Source: Ascarosepion bandense (lineage: Eukaryota > Mollusca > Cephalopoda > Sepiida > Sepiidae). Taken from it: DNA of 64,000 bases. Shown one piece after another: positions 56,576 through 64,000 of the stretch. The notes beneath the pieces are model-generated. The model saw nothing but the letters and a program-made list of their open reading frames with translations. It did no database searches and was not told the DNA's origin. Each line of letters opens with the position of its first letter. The first letter of the stretch is position 1. Both the position numbers and the translations under genes were made by a program. The stretch spans positions 186,501-250,500 of the forward strand of contig JBBBDQ010000228.1 in the NCBI GenBank assembly GCA_037127315.1. The letters run 5' to 3'.

Positions 56576-57189
56576 GAGGTAATAAAGGAGAGGGTGTTTT
56601 TAAAACTAAAATTAATATTTAAAATTTAGCAAACAACGACATTGAAATGAAGTTTATCTATTTCTATTTTTAATCCTGTGACCCAAGCGCACCAATAATG
56701 CCACAAAGATGCAAGAAAATTGTGACTGCGAAAAGAATATATGAAAAAGAAAAAGAAAACTTATTAAAGAAAAGGGGACAAAAATGAACAGGAATTAAGA
56801 TGGCAGAATATATCGGTTGGTATTACATTTAAATTTTTGTTAGATCAAATTTGACTGGGAAGCAAAAACATCATACACACATCGAAATGCAACGAGATTA
56901 ATATGGATTAAGAAATGTATTGACTGATTAATATGGATTGAGAAATGTATTAACTACTTTTAATTGTCCCAGTAAAAAACATCACTCTTTAATACTTTTC
57001 TGAATTCGTAATAATCCCGTTGCATTTCGAGTCAGATATTTTCGATACTATTCATTCGTCTTACCTAAACTTGAAGAATTTAAGCGCCATACTCAATGTG
57101 TTGCTGGGTTTTGTATGAGGTCTTGTTAGGATTTCTTCACTATAAGAGATGTATGATTGAGTAAAATAAAACACAATGAATTATATTTT
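56576..57189. other. No gene recognised
   Basis: AT-rich. A short direct repeat occurs at 56900-56955 (GATTAATATGGATT twice). Confidence 0.4.
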
Positions 57190-57674
57190 AATAACTATCT
57201 TCTTCTTCTTTTTCTATGTGCCTTGTCCGTAGGCGATCATTGCTTTCCATGTCTCCCTATCCGTGGTGGCTTTTAGCACGCTTTCTCCTCTTACACCACG
57301 CAACCCACGTCCTGTCATCCATCTGCTCAGACCAGTCAGGTACGTTACACGCCGTTTTCCCCTGTCTCCCCTTTCTCTATCTGGCCTGTTGGTATCAGGT
57401 ACTTCAAACCCTCCTTCCTCATTGCACGTCCCAGGAACCTTAGCTGTCTCTTCCTGATGAATTAATTTCCTTTTAATTTCCGTCCTTTCTAAGACCTCAT
57501 CATTGCTCACATGCTCGATCCATGATATCGGCAGCAGCCGTCTGTAGAACCACATTTAAGTTTTTCATTCATCTTTGATGATATTGTCCAGCATTCACTG
57601 TCATATTGAAGAACTGACATCACAAGTAGTCTCTTCTTTGTTTCTAGCGAAATCTTTCTGTCTCTTAATACTCT
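57190..57674 (-). pseudogene. RTE/BovB-like LINE 3' fragment
   Basis: The minus-strand open frame at 57214-57555 reads MWFYRRLLPISWIEHVSN, DEVLERTE, GKRRVTYLTGLSRWMTGRG and MIAYGQGT, the RTE C-terminus with one internal frame change. The 3' tail is a GAA repeat (57197-57210 on the plus strand as CTTCTTCTTCTT). Upstream, 57556-57674 gives decayed LLVMSVLQYDSECWT-like sequence. Confidence 0.78.
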
Positions 57675-58254
57675 GCTAAACCTCTGGAAAGGAGAATCTG
57701 TAATGTGATTAGTCCCGACTTTGCATCTCGACTTTAGCCACTTTCACATCGGCGGGTTGTGGCTTCCCTATGTCTCTTCTATAAATATTTTCATGGCTTC
57801 TGCTCTGACGAACTTAGGTCACTAGTGCCCCTCCACAAGAATATACTCGCTCAACCAGACTGGCCACAAGGTCCCACCTTTTTACAGTCAGATCAACCAA
57901 ATGCAGGCATCAATTCTACTCCTTCATCTTCCCGCCTGTAGATCTCCATTTCTTATACTTACTTTCCTGGCGTCTACAACCTCCAGGAATTTAAATGCAA
58001 TATCAATTCCCATATCCTATCCACTTAACTCCAGCCTTTTCTACATCAGCCCGTGTATCTTGTACTTTGCCTTTCTCTCTGTTTTCGCAACAGTGTTCAC
58101 ATCCTTCTCTTGTCCTTTCTCTTTCACCCCCTGTAGCTGATTCGTCTTTGTTTTCACTCTCCTCCTGCCTAAAGCTTTAACTCTCTTATGTAGCCCCCTG
58201 CACATCAGTGGCGGTACCACCTTGCTTAGGATGAAATGATAAAAAAAAAAAACT
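57675..58254 (+). pseudogene. CR1/Jockey-like LINE 3' fragment with A-tail
   Basis: Plus strand: ERRICNVISPDFASRL, then VASLCLFYKYFHGFCSDELRSLV (57759-57941), a decayed C-terminus and 3'UTR, CTTGCTTAGGATGAAATGAT and an A-run at 58242-58252. Same family as 23530-24411. Its truncated 5' end abuts the truncated 5' end of the RTE fragment. Confidence 0.78.
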
Positions 58255-58549
58255 TTGGTAATCTCTCATTTTCTTTAAAGACATTTATACCGTTAGCGAA
58301 GTTGAAATAGGCTCCCGTTAAGTTGTTGATTATTTCAGATGCGCTCATCTCTTCGTGTTTCTTGAAGATTATATTTAATTAACTTCAACCGGTATGCGTG
58401 AATCCTAATGCGCAGAGCTTAAAATAAGTCATTTTTTAAACTGTGATAAACTAACTTCCTGTCTTTGCTTTTAGTGGGGAAAGTACATCCAGCTGAACGA
58501 CCTCTGATCAGAAGATTAGAGGCTTTGAGGAGTTTAAAGCCACATCTTA
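58255..58549. other. No gene recognised
   Basis: Spacer without features. Confidence 0.4.
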
Positions 58550-58754
58550 ATTTCTGTTGTTTCCAGGTCCGTTCTGACCCTGCTAAAATACCAGCTATGG
58601 AAGCATTGCGACACCCCCTACACTACAAAAACAGAACGATATAAAATACTAAAGATACATTCTCATAGGTAAAAATTCCAGCAATATATTTTTTATATTA
58701 AAAGTTACCAACAATGCATATTTATTGTAAAATTACTAACAATACCTATTTACG

Positions 58755-58756
<2 letters not shown>
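58550..58756 (+). repeat. Dispersed tRNA-like repeat with 30-bp minisatellite tail
   Basis: Head (TTGTTTCCAGGTCCGTTCTG, then CCAGCTATGG) shortened relative to other copies, then three loose tandem copies of a motif close to AAAATTACCAACAATACCTA at 58670-58755, running into a (TA)n tract. Confidence 0.55.
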
Positions 58757-58815
<59 letters not shown>

Positions 58816-58939
58816 GCAATGGACTTATGCAGCACATTCAACTTACGAAATTCGATCTCGGCTTCCCTGATTTCTCGTTCCGATCCGATATCCACTGCAC
58901 CGCAACGCATATCCATCAACGCACACCCATCATATCCAT
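58757..58939 (-). mobile_element. tRNA-like SINE head with (TA)n tail, downstream of a 5S-like sequence
   Basis: The minus strand from 58939 reads ATGGATATGATGGGTGTGCG, the tRNA-like head (TGCGTTGCGGTGCAGTGGAT, then GCCGAGATCGAATTTCG, B-box-like), CCATTGCATT and a (TA)n run (58757-58813). It is fused at its 5' side to the 5S-like sequence at 58940-59057. Confidence 0.75.
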
Positions 58940-59057
58940 CCTACAGCACCTGGTATCCCCAAGCGGTCACCCATTTAAGTACTGACCAGGTTCAACGTTG
59001 CTTAAATTCGGTGATCAGACGAGAACCGGTGTATTCAACGTGATATGACCGTGTATA
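58940..59057 (-). pseudogene. 5S rRNA-like sequence (near full length)
   Basis: The minus strand gives about 118 nt collinear with animal 5S rRNA: ATATCACGTTGAATACACCG, GTTCTCGTCTGATCACCGAA, TTTAAGCAACGTTGAACCTG, GTCAGTACTTAAATGGGTGA and CCGCTTGGGGATACCAGGTG, then CTGTAGG. The 5' end is disturbed where a MITE begins. Substitutions in the internal promoter region (TTAAATGGG for TTGGATGGG) suggest a SINE head or pseudogene rather than a working gene. It directly precedes a tRNA-like SINE head in the same orientation. Confidence 0.85.
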
Positions 59058-59436
59058 CACTGCCAGCCATAATTATTAGGCCACCACAGTGTTTTTTCTA
59101 AAGAAATGATGTATTTCATACTATTTTTAGGATTTATTGCCAAATGAAAATAGAATGGTTCTTTTGTTATTATTACCTTGTAAAATTTTACAAGGCAAGT
59201 AAGCAAAGATGAACTCGTCCGAATCACTCTAAATTTATTTCATTCTTTCATTGATGAAACTGCAATATAGGTAATTATTAAATATTTATAAATTCATTTT
59301 ATGTACGTGATTGTGCAATATTAACAAAAGAACCCTTCCTTTAAAATTTTTCACTTGGCAATAAATACTAAAAAATAGTATGAAATACACCATCTTTTAA
59401 AACACTGGGGTGGCCTTATAATTGTGTCCAGTAGTG
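59058..59436. mobile_element. MITE with long terminal inverted repeats and TA target duplication (Tc1/mariner type)
   Basis: Starts CACTGCCAGCCATAATTATT and ends with the inverted equivalent (reverse complement CACTACTGGACACAATTATA). The inverted arms extend over about 130 bp, including GTATTTCATACTATTTTTAG. TA dinucleotides lie at 59056-59057 and 59437-59438. No transposase is encoded. The terminal CACTG...GGCC pattern resembles Tc1-like ends. Confidence 0.8.
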
Positions 59437-59443
59437 TATATAT

Positions 59444-59700
59444 ATAATCGTTTTACACCAAGCAAGGCAGTACTTCCACTGGTGCACAAAAAGATATATA
59501 GGAGGAGAGCGAAAAGTGAACAAGATACATGGGGTGTCAGAGAAAGGATAAGAAAAGGATGGGAATACGAGTGTGCAGGGTTTACGTGAGAGTAAAGCGA
59601 AAAAGACGATAACAAGATACAGGGGTTGTCGAGGAAAGGATAACTGATAAACAAATTAAACAAACCGACATGAAAGAACTTTCATGACATTAATCCATAT
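59444..59700 (-). mobile_element. CR1/Jockey-like LINE 3' end fragment
   Basis: TAATCGTTTTACACCAAGCAAGG at its 3' end is the family signature in reverse. Only 3'UTR and a few codons remain. Confidence 0.65.
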
Positions 59701-59858
59701 AAAATCCTCCAACTAAAGATAATGGCGGACTTCAAATAAAACGCCATGAAAATATAAAAACGTCTTTATATTAAAAATACTAGCAATGCATATTTATATA
59801 AAAAAATTAAAAATACTCAATTATTGTAAAATTACCAACAATACCTCTTTATAGTAGA

Positions 59859-60583
59859 CTAGCAGTATAGCCCGGCGTTGCTCGGACGTAATGAAAGCTT
59901 TAAAACTAATCCATGGTCCTGGAGCTTAGACTTTTTGGACGTTGACACGAAAGACTAAAAAGCAATAGTTGTTTCCAGTTAAAGCGAAACCGTAGACTGA
60001 AAGAAAAATGAATGGATGTAAGTCAAATTTTGATTTCTTGGTATCGATATCAAATAAGTTTTTTCGTCGTAAACTGAATTTTGAAGACTAAATAAGTCCT
60101 CTGAGTAAATGGTATCATGGCTGAGACTAAGAACTACAATTATACCTACTTAGAGCCAAACCCGAAGCAAAAACTAAAATAAAAGGGCTGAAAAAATACA
60201 AACATACAGTCAGATAAACAGACACTCACACACAAACATCTTGTCATCTATATGTATATTATCGATTTTCTGCACTATTGTAAGAACTGCAATCTTGAAA
60301 CTTCTGAATATCGTTTCTTATGTCTTTGTCTATGAGTGTATCAAATTTGATTAAAATCGGATCACTATAACCCGATTTTTTCGATTATCGATTTTCGATA
60401 TTAATGGGGGTACGTTGACACAAAACCTAGCTAAGAACACTCGCAGACGCTTATAGTACAACCGTGTAAATTTTCAAGAAAATCGGTTCAGCCGTTTTGG
60501 AGTCTATAGGTAACGGACACACACACACAGCCACACACACACAGCCACACACACACAAAGTCCCATTTATATATAAGTTTAGA
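59859..60583 (-). mobile_element. Helitron-like non-autonomous element, copy 5 (longest)
   Basis: Minus strand: starts TCTAAACTTATATATAAATG after A (60584) and ends GCTATACTGCTAG before T (59858). It shares with copy 2 the extra block TTCAGTCTACGGTTTCGCTT, and has about 190 bp more internal sequence. Confidence 0.85.
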
Positions 60584-60730
60584 TATTTTGTTGAAATGAT
60601 GAAATTCTATTCAGAATTTTTAAATTTCGGAATTAAAAAGAAACATAAGGATAATATACTAGTAAAGAAAATCAAAGAACCAATATGAAAGTACTATAAT
60701 TACATTAATCTTTATAATATTCTACAATAT

Positions 60731-62005
60731 CTTAAAGAAAACAAACTTTATTCAAGGTGTGGTAGCACCTATTAAGGACCCTGCTATGGGTGAATAGTGA
60801 ACTTCCAATGGGAAACGATGAATGTATTAGAACCTTGAATAAGCTCTCGCTGTTTTCCGGCAGATGGCGTTCCCAGAACTGAATGTGTGAAGTTTCAGGT
60901 GTGTGAGAAATATACTCACATAGCTTAGCGCTTAAGCAGTGAAAGGAAATTATCAAACATAACAAGACATACCTGGTATAGAAAAAACAATTTATTTGTC
61001 TTGCAAAAATATGCTGAATTTTGCTGCTACAGTGTAGCTTGGTATAGTCTCTTTTCTCTGCTTAGCTTGGTATAGTATCCTCCGTCTAGGAGTGGGATGA
61101 AAAAGACACAAGGTACTGCGATCCGCGACGTACAGGAACTTTCTTCTGGGTCAGCTTCTTTCACAGTTTCTTATCTTGGTATAAGATGATAGTGCTTAGA
61201 GAATTTTTCTCTAGGAAGGCAAGGCTTTGCCCATAGGGTATCCCTTTTAAGGTAAGAAGGGTAACAAGAGATTTTCTCTGTTACAAAGTTGTGGCATTAG
61301 CCTAAAAGATTACAAAGAATTGGTAAGATGGTCTCGATATAGCGAGACAAGTGGGCGCCAATTTAGGCCCTGCTGCAACAAAAATCCGGAGCGGCACAAT
61401 ACGTCCGATACTGTTCGTGCAAGCTGAAAAAAGGAGTGAACAAAACCATCAGAAAAAAAAACATAAAACCTCTGGTAAAGCCCGCCTAATGTTCAAAACG
61501 AGGTTCGGGTTAAATCAGCCAATCAGGAGACCCGTTACATCTGTAAATTTCCGACAGGTGATTATGCAAATATAAGCAAGCATGAAATTAAGTGTACGCT
61601 TTTTGCTAAGTTTTCATAGCGTTAAAAATGTAGACATTCGAGCCAAACAAAGTGTATTTGCTGAGAATTTTGCTACATAGCTTTATTCAAAAGAAATCTA
61701 CAGCTGAAACACAGAATGTTTGTTTTGACTTACGGTGACCATGCCCTGTCGGAAACAAAATGCAAAGGTTAGTTGAAACGCTTCAAATATAGTGATTTTG
61801 TTATTAAAGATAAAGAAAGCTCTGGCGTACCAAAACATTTTGAAGACTCTGTATTGAAGGCATGACTTCATGAAGACTCATGTCATGTGCAAGCAGAACT
61901 TGCAGAATCATTAAGAGTTGATCACGCAACCGTTTTGAAAGGTTCTAATGCATCATCCATGGTTCAAAGCTTCTGTTTTGCATTTGATTAAAGCCATGAA
62001 ATTGT
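60731..62005 (+). mobile_element. Mariner-derived copy 1, interrupted by a solo LTR
   Basis: Collinear with copy 2 at 62006-63110. It has an upstream segment with the tRNA-like dispersed repeat (60745-60840) and GGCAGATGGCGTTCCCAGAAC, the interruption at 60902-61556, then degraded mariner transposase N-terminal sequence: TYGDHALSETKCK-like at 61733, FKYSDFVIKDKESSGVPKHF, an LHEDSCHVQAELAESLRVDHATVLK block, and an internal deletion junction (ATGGTTCAAAG...TTTGCATTTGATT near 61960-61990). It stops there, where copy 2 begins. Several stops are present. Confidence 0.75.
60902..61556. mobile_element. Solo LTR-like insertion (655 bp) with GGTG target duplication
   Basis: Starts TGTGAGAAATA and ends AAATTTCCGACA; the first and last nine bases form an imperfect TG...CA inverted pair. 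GGTG is duplicated at 60898-60901 and 61557-61560. The mariner-derived copy 2 has the uninterrupted site (GTTTCAGATGGTTACGCAAA at 62180-62199), so insertion is supported independently. No internal coding region is present, as expected for a solo LTR. The superfamily is undetermined. Confidence 0.75.
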
Positions 62006-63110
62006 GTTCTTAAAGAAATCAAACCTTATTCAAGGTGTAGTAGCACCTGTCAGAGACTCAGCTATAGGCGAATTGTCAACCTCAAAAATAAAAAAACACG
62101 ATGAAAGTATTAGAACATTGAATAAATTCTCGCTTTTTTTCGACAGATGGCGTTCCCAGAACTGCGTACTTGAAGTTTCAGATGGTTACGCAAATATAAG
62201 CAAACGTGAAATTCAGTGTATGTTTTGTCGTTATGTTTTTATAGCATTAAACATGTTGAATTTTGTGCTAAAGAAACGGTATTTGCTGAGATATTTTCTA
62301 CATAGCTTTATTCAAAAGAAATCTGCAGCTGAGATTTTGTTTTAACTTACGGTGACCATGCCCTGTCGGAAACAAAATGCAAATATTGGTTTAGACGCTT
62401 CAATTATAATGGTTTTGATATTAAAAGATAAAGAACGCTTAGGCTTACCAAGAAATTGGAAGACGATGAATTGAAGACATTACTTCATGAACGCTCATGT
62501 CAGGGGCAAGCTGAACTTGCAGAATCACGCAACCGTTTTGAAACATTTGAAAGCAGTAACCATGGTTCAAAGTTTCTGCTCTGTATTTGATCAGATCAGC
62601 TGGGTATAGTTTAATCAGAGCTGCTTAAACCGATCTAAATCATCACGAGATATCATTATCGACTACAGTTGACGCGTCTGAGTCGTGCATTAAAGAAAAA
62701 CGGCCCCTGTACTAGCAGAAACACGACCAAAGGGTTTTGCAACATGTCAACGCTAAGCTGCATGTTGTAAAACGGGTGAAAACCTATTTAGAAGGACTTA
62801 AATCAGAAGTCTTACCACATTCGCCGTATTTACCAGAAATTGCTCTGTTCAATTACTAATTCTACCGATCGATGCCCAAAGCCTGACTAAGCAGCAGTTT
62901 TAGTCTTATGAAGATGCCAAAAAAATGAGTCGACACGTGGTTAGCCTCAGAAGTTGTTTTTATGATGTGGAATTCCAATGCTGCCAAAAAGATGGGGAAA
63001 AGTAGTGGCTAGCAATGGACAAAACCTTTAATTGACGTGTTTCTTAATAATTATTGTGTCAGATTGTTAAAAAAATAATGGCCGCTCGAGTGTTGTAATT
63101 TGAAAAACCA
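62006..63110 (+). pseudogene. Mariner-derived copy 2, internally deleted transposase
   Basis: Degraded mariner transposase in shifting plus-strand frames: LTYGDHALSETKCKYWFRRF near 62346, LLHERSCQGQAELAES near 62484, then a jump from MVQ to a LLC-SDQLG-like block at about 62570 that removes the segment expected to hold the first catalytic Asp. Then come decayed HPPYSPD-like text (HIRRIYQKLL), SYEDAKKMSRHV at 62910 and a KRWGKVVASNGQN end near 63030. The same deletion point occurs in copy 1. Non-functional. Confidence 0.75.
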
Positions 63111-63237
63111 TTTTAATCATAGTATTCATAGTATATATTAGGTGAATTTTAGTATAGATATTAACTAATGTGTGCTATTTAATATTTTTAACATATTTTT
63201 AGACAGAAATATTCTTGAAGAATAGAAGCACTTAATT
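63111..63237. other. Spacer, possible mariner 5' end
   Basis: TTAGGTGAATTTTAG at 63139-63153 loosely resembles a mariner terminal repeat start, but no matching 3' end is in the window. Confidence 0.3.
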
Positions 63238-64000
63238 ATGAACATGACAAAACATGATCTTCGTTTACTTTCGTTTTCGTGTGAGTTTAAACTTGGGCAC
63301 CGTGTCTCCCAAATTTCTTTTAATATTAACAAAGCTTGGAGTGATGGGTCCACAAGTAATCAAACATTGCAAAGATGGCTCCAGAAATTCCGTATGGCGC
63401 TTGAAGTCTTGAAGCTGAAGAAATTAAAGGACAGTCATAGTGTCAGAGAAATGTTTCAGACGCTAGGTGTCAGCACTATAACAGTCTCACGCTATTTGCA
63501 GAGTATTTGCAAGGTGAAAAAAGCTAAAAAATGGGATCCTCATGATTTCAATAAAAATAAAAAACTTAGACATTTTAAATGTGCACGGTGCTCTTACTGC
63601 GTAATACCAATGATGCATTTTTTGATCTAATAGTCACTTATTAGGAAAATTTGATTCTTTTATGATAACCGTAAACGATCATGTCAATTACTTGATCATG
63701 ATGAGTCCCACCAACATTTCCCGAAGCCAAAGTTGCATTAGAAAAATATGTTGACTGTCTGGTGATCTGCTTTGGTGTTGTTCACTAAAGCTTTTCTTGA
63801 AGCCAATCAGAATCGACGTGTTTCAATTCAATCGTTGCAAGAATGACGTTGCAAAAACTCACAGACTTGGGATACGAGAGTTTACCCCATCCTCCTGGTC
63901 TTTCTCTAACTGTTTATCATTTTAAAGCACTTAAGCATATTTATAGATGGTACAACTTTAGGGTCTAAACCAGAGATGGAATCAGCTTTAAAAGATTTTG
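63238..64000 (+). pseudogene. Second mariner transposase (Hsmar1/SETMAR-like type), broken, runs off the window
   Basis: An open frame of 130 codons (63238-63630) encodes the DNA-binding half: LSFSCEFKLGHRVSQISFNI, LQRWLQKFR, SVREMFQTLGVSTITVSRYL, KVKKAKKWDPHDFNKN. About 15 residues after QKFR that are usual in the family are missing. After the stop, decayed catalytic-half blocks follow: VTY-stop-EN in place of the CDEKW-type motif, FYDNRKRSCQLLDHDE, HFPKPKLH, MLTVW-SAL, LTDLGYESLPHPP and YHFKALKH. The first catalytic Asp is lost. It is a different mariner lineage from the copies at 60731-63110. Confidence 0.8.

Noticed and set aside
61340..61400. GGGCGCCAA at 61353 as a retrotransposon primer-binding site
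   Set aside because: It lies inside the solo LTR-like segment, about 200 bp from its end, not directly after an LTR, and no internal region follows.
1..64000. CRISPR array, prophage or bacterial operon
   Set aside because: Repeats are LINE units, SINEs and microsatellites; no short regularly spaced repeats with unique spacers and no bacterial gene organisation.

Overview
This is a eukaryotic, repeat-dominated window. No host protein-coding gene, tRNA gene or bacterial-type operon is recognisable. The combination of long (TA)n, (GA)n and (GATA)n microsatellites, tRNA-derived SINEs, RTE/BovB-like and CR1/Jockey-like LINE fragments, Penelope-like elements, Helitron-like elements and mariner remnants suggests a mollusc, most likely a coleoid cephalopod such as an octopus. 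That assignment is inference from repeat style, not a sequence match.

Region 1 (1-23532) is a head-to-tail array of four units of about 6.28 kb, all on the minus strand. Each unit is a near-identical non-LTR retrotransposon of the L1/Tx1 type with a 5'UTR, ORF1 (RRM-like region plus one CCHC knuckle), ORF2 (APE endonuclease, YADD reverse transcriptase, C-terminal CCHC) and a 3'UTR ending in an AATAAATA-type tail. From left to right I call them Z (cut by the window edge), A, B and C. ORF1 is intact only in B (15171-17042) and ORF2 only in C (17983-21402). Nearly all the breaks are homopolymer-length differences. A and C share a 3'UTR type, while B carries a diverged one.

Region 2 (23530-27050) shows how the array sits in older repeats. 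It abuts the 3' part of a CR1/Jockey-like LINE on the plus strand. That LINE's poly(A) tail abuts the RT region of a minus-strand LINE. An RTE-like fragment follows.

Region 3 (27051-59700) is AT-rich with decayed repeats. It holds LINE fragments on both strands, tRNA-derived SINEs (one with a 10-bp target duplication, one fused to a 5S rRNA-like sequence), three Helitron-like copies on the plus strand and one on the minus strand, two long-TIR elements carrying hammerhead-like cores, a head-to-head Penelope pair with a GIY-YIG remnant, and dense microsatellites at 36.2-38.0 kb. At 33552-33625 there is a sequence that fits the complete hammerhead ribozyme consensus, nested in a perfect 34-bp inverted repeat.

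Region 4 (59700-64000) contains a fifth Helitron-like copy, two tandem mariner-derived copies that share one internal deletion (the first split by a 655-bp solo-LTR-like insertion), and a different mariner fragment running into the right edge.

Nothing here works as a gene network. The only plausible present-day activity is the Tx1-like LINE family, whose two proteins (RNA-binding ORF1 and endonuclease/RT ORF2) would act together in target-primed reverse transcription. Frameshift positions and decayed-element borders were judged by eye by comparing copies.
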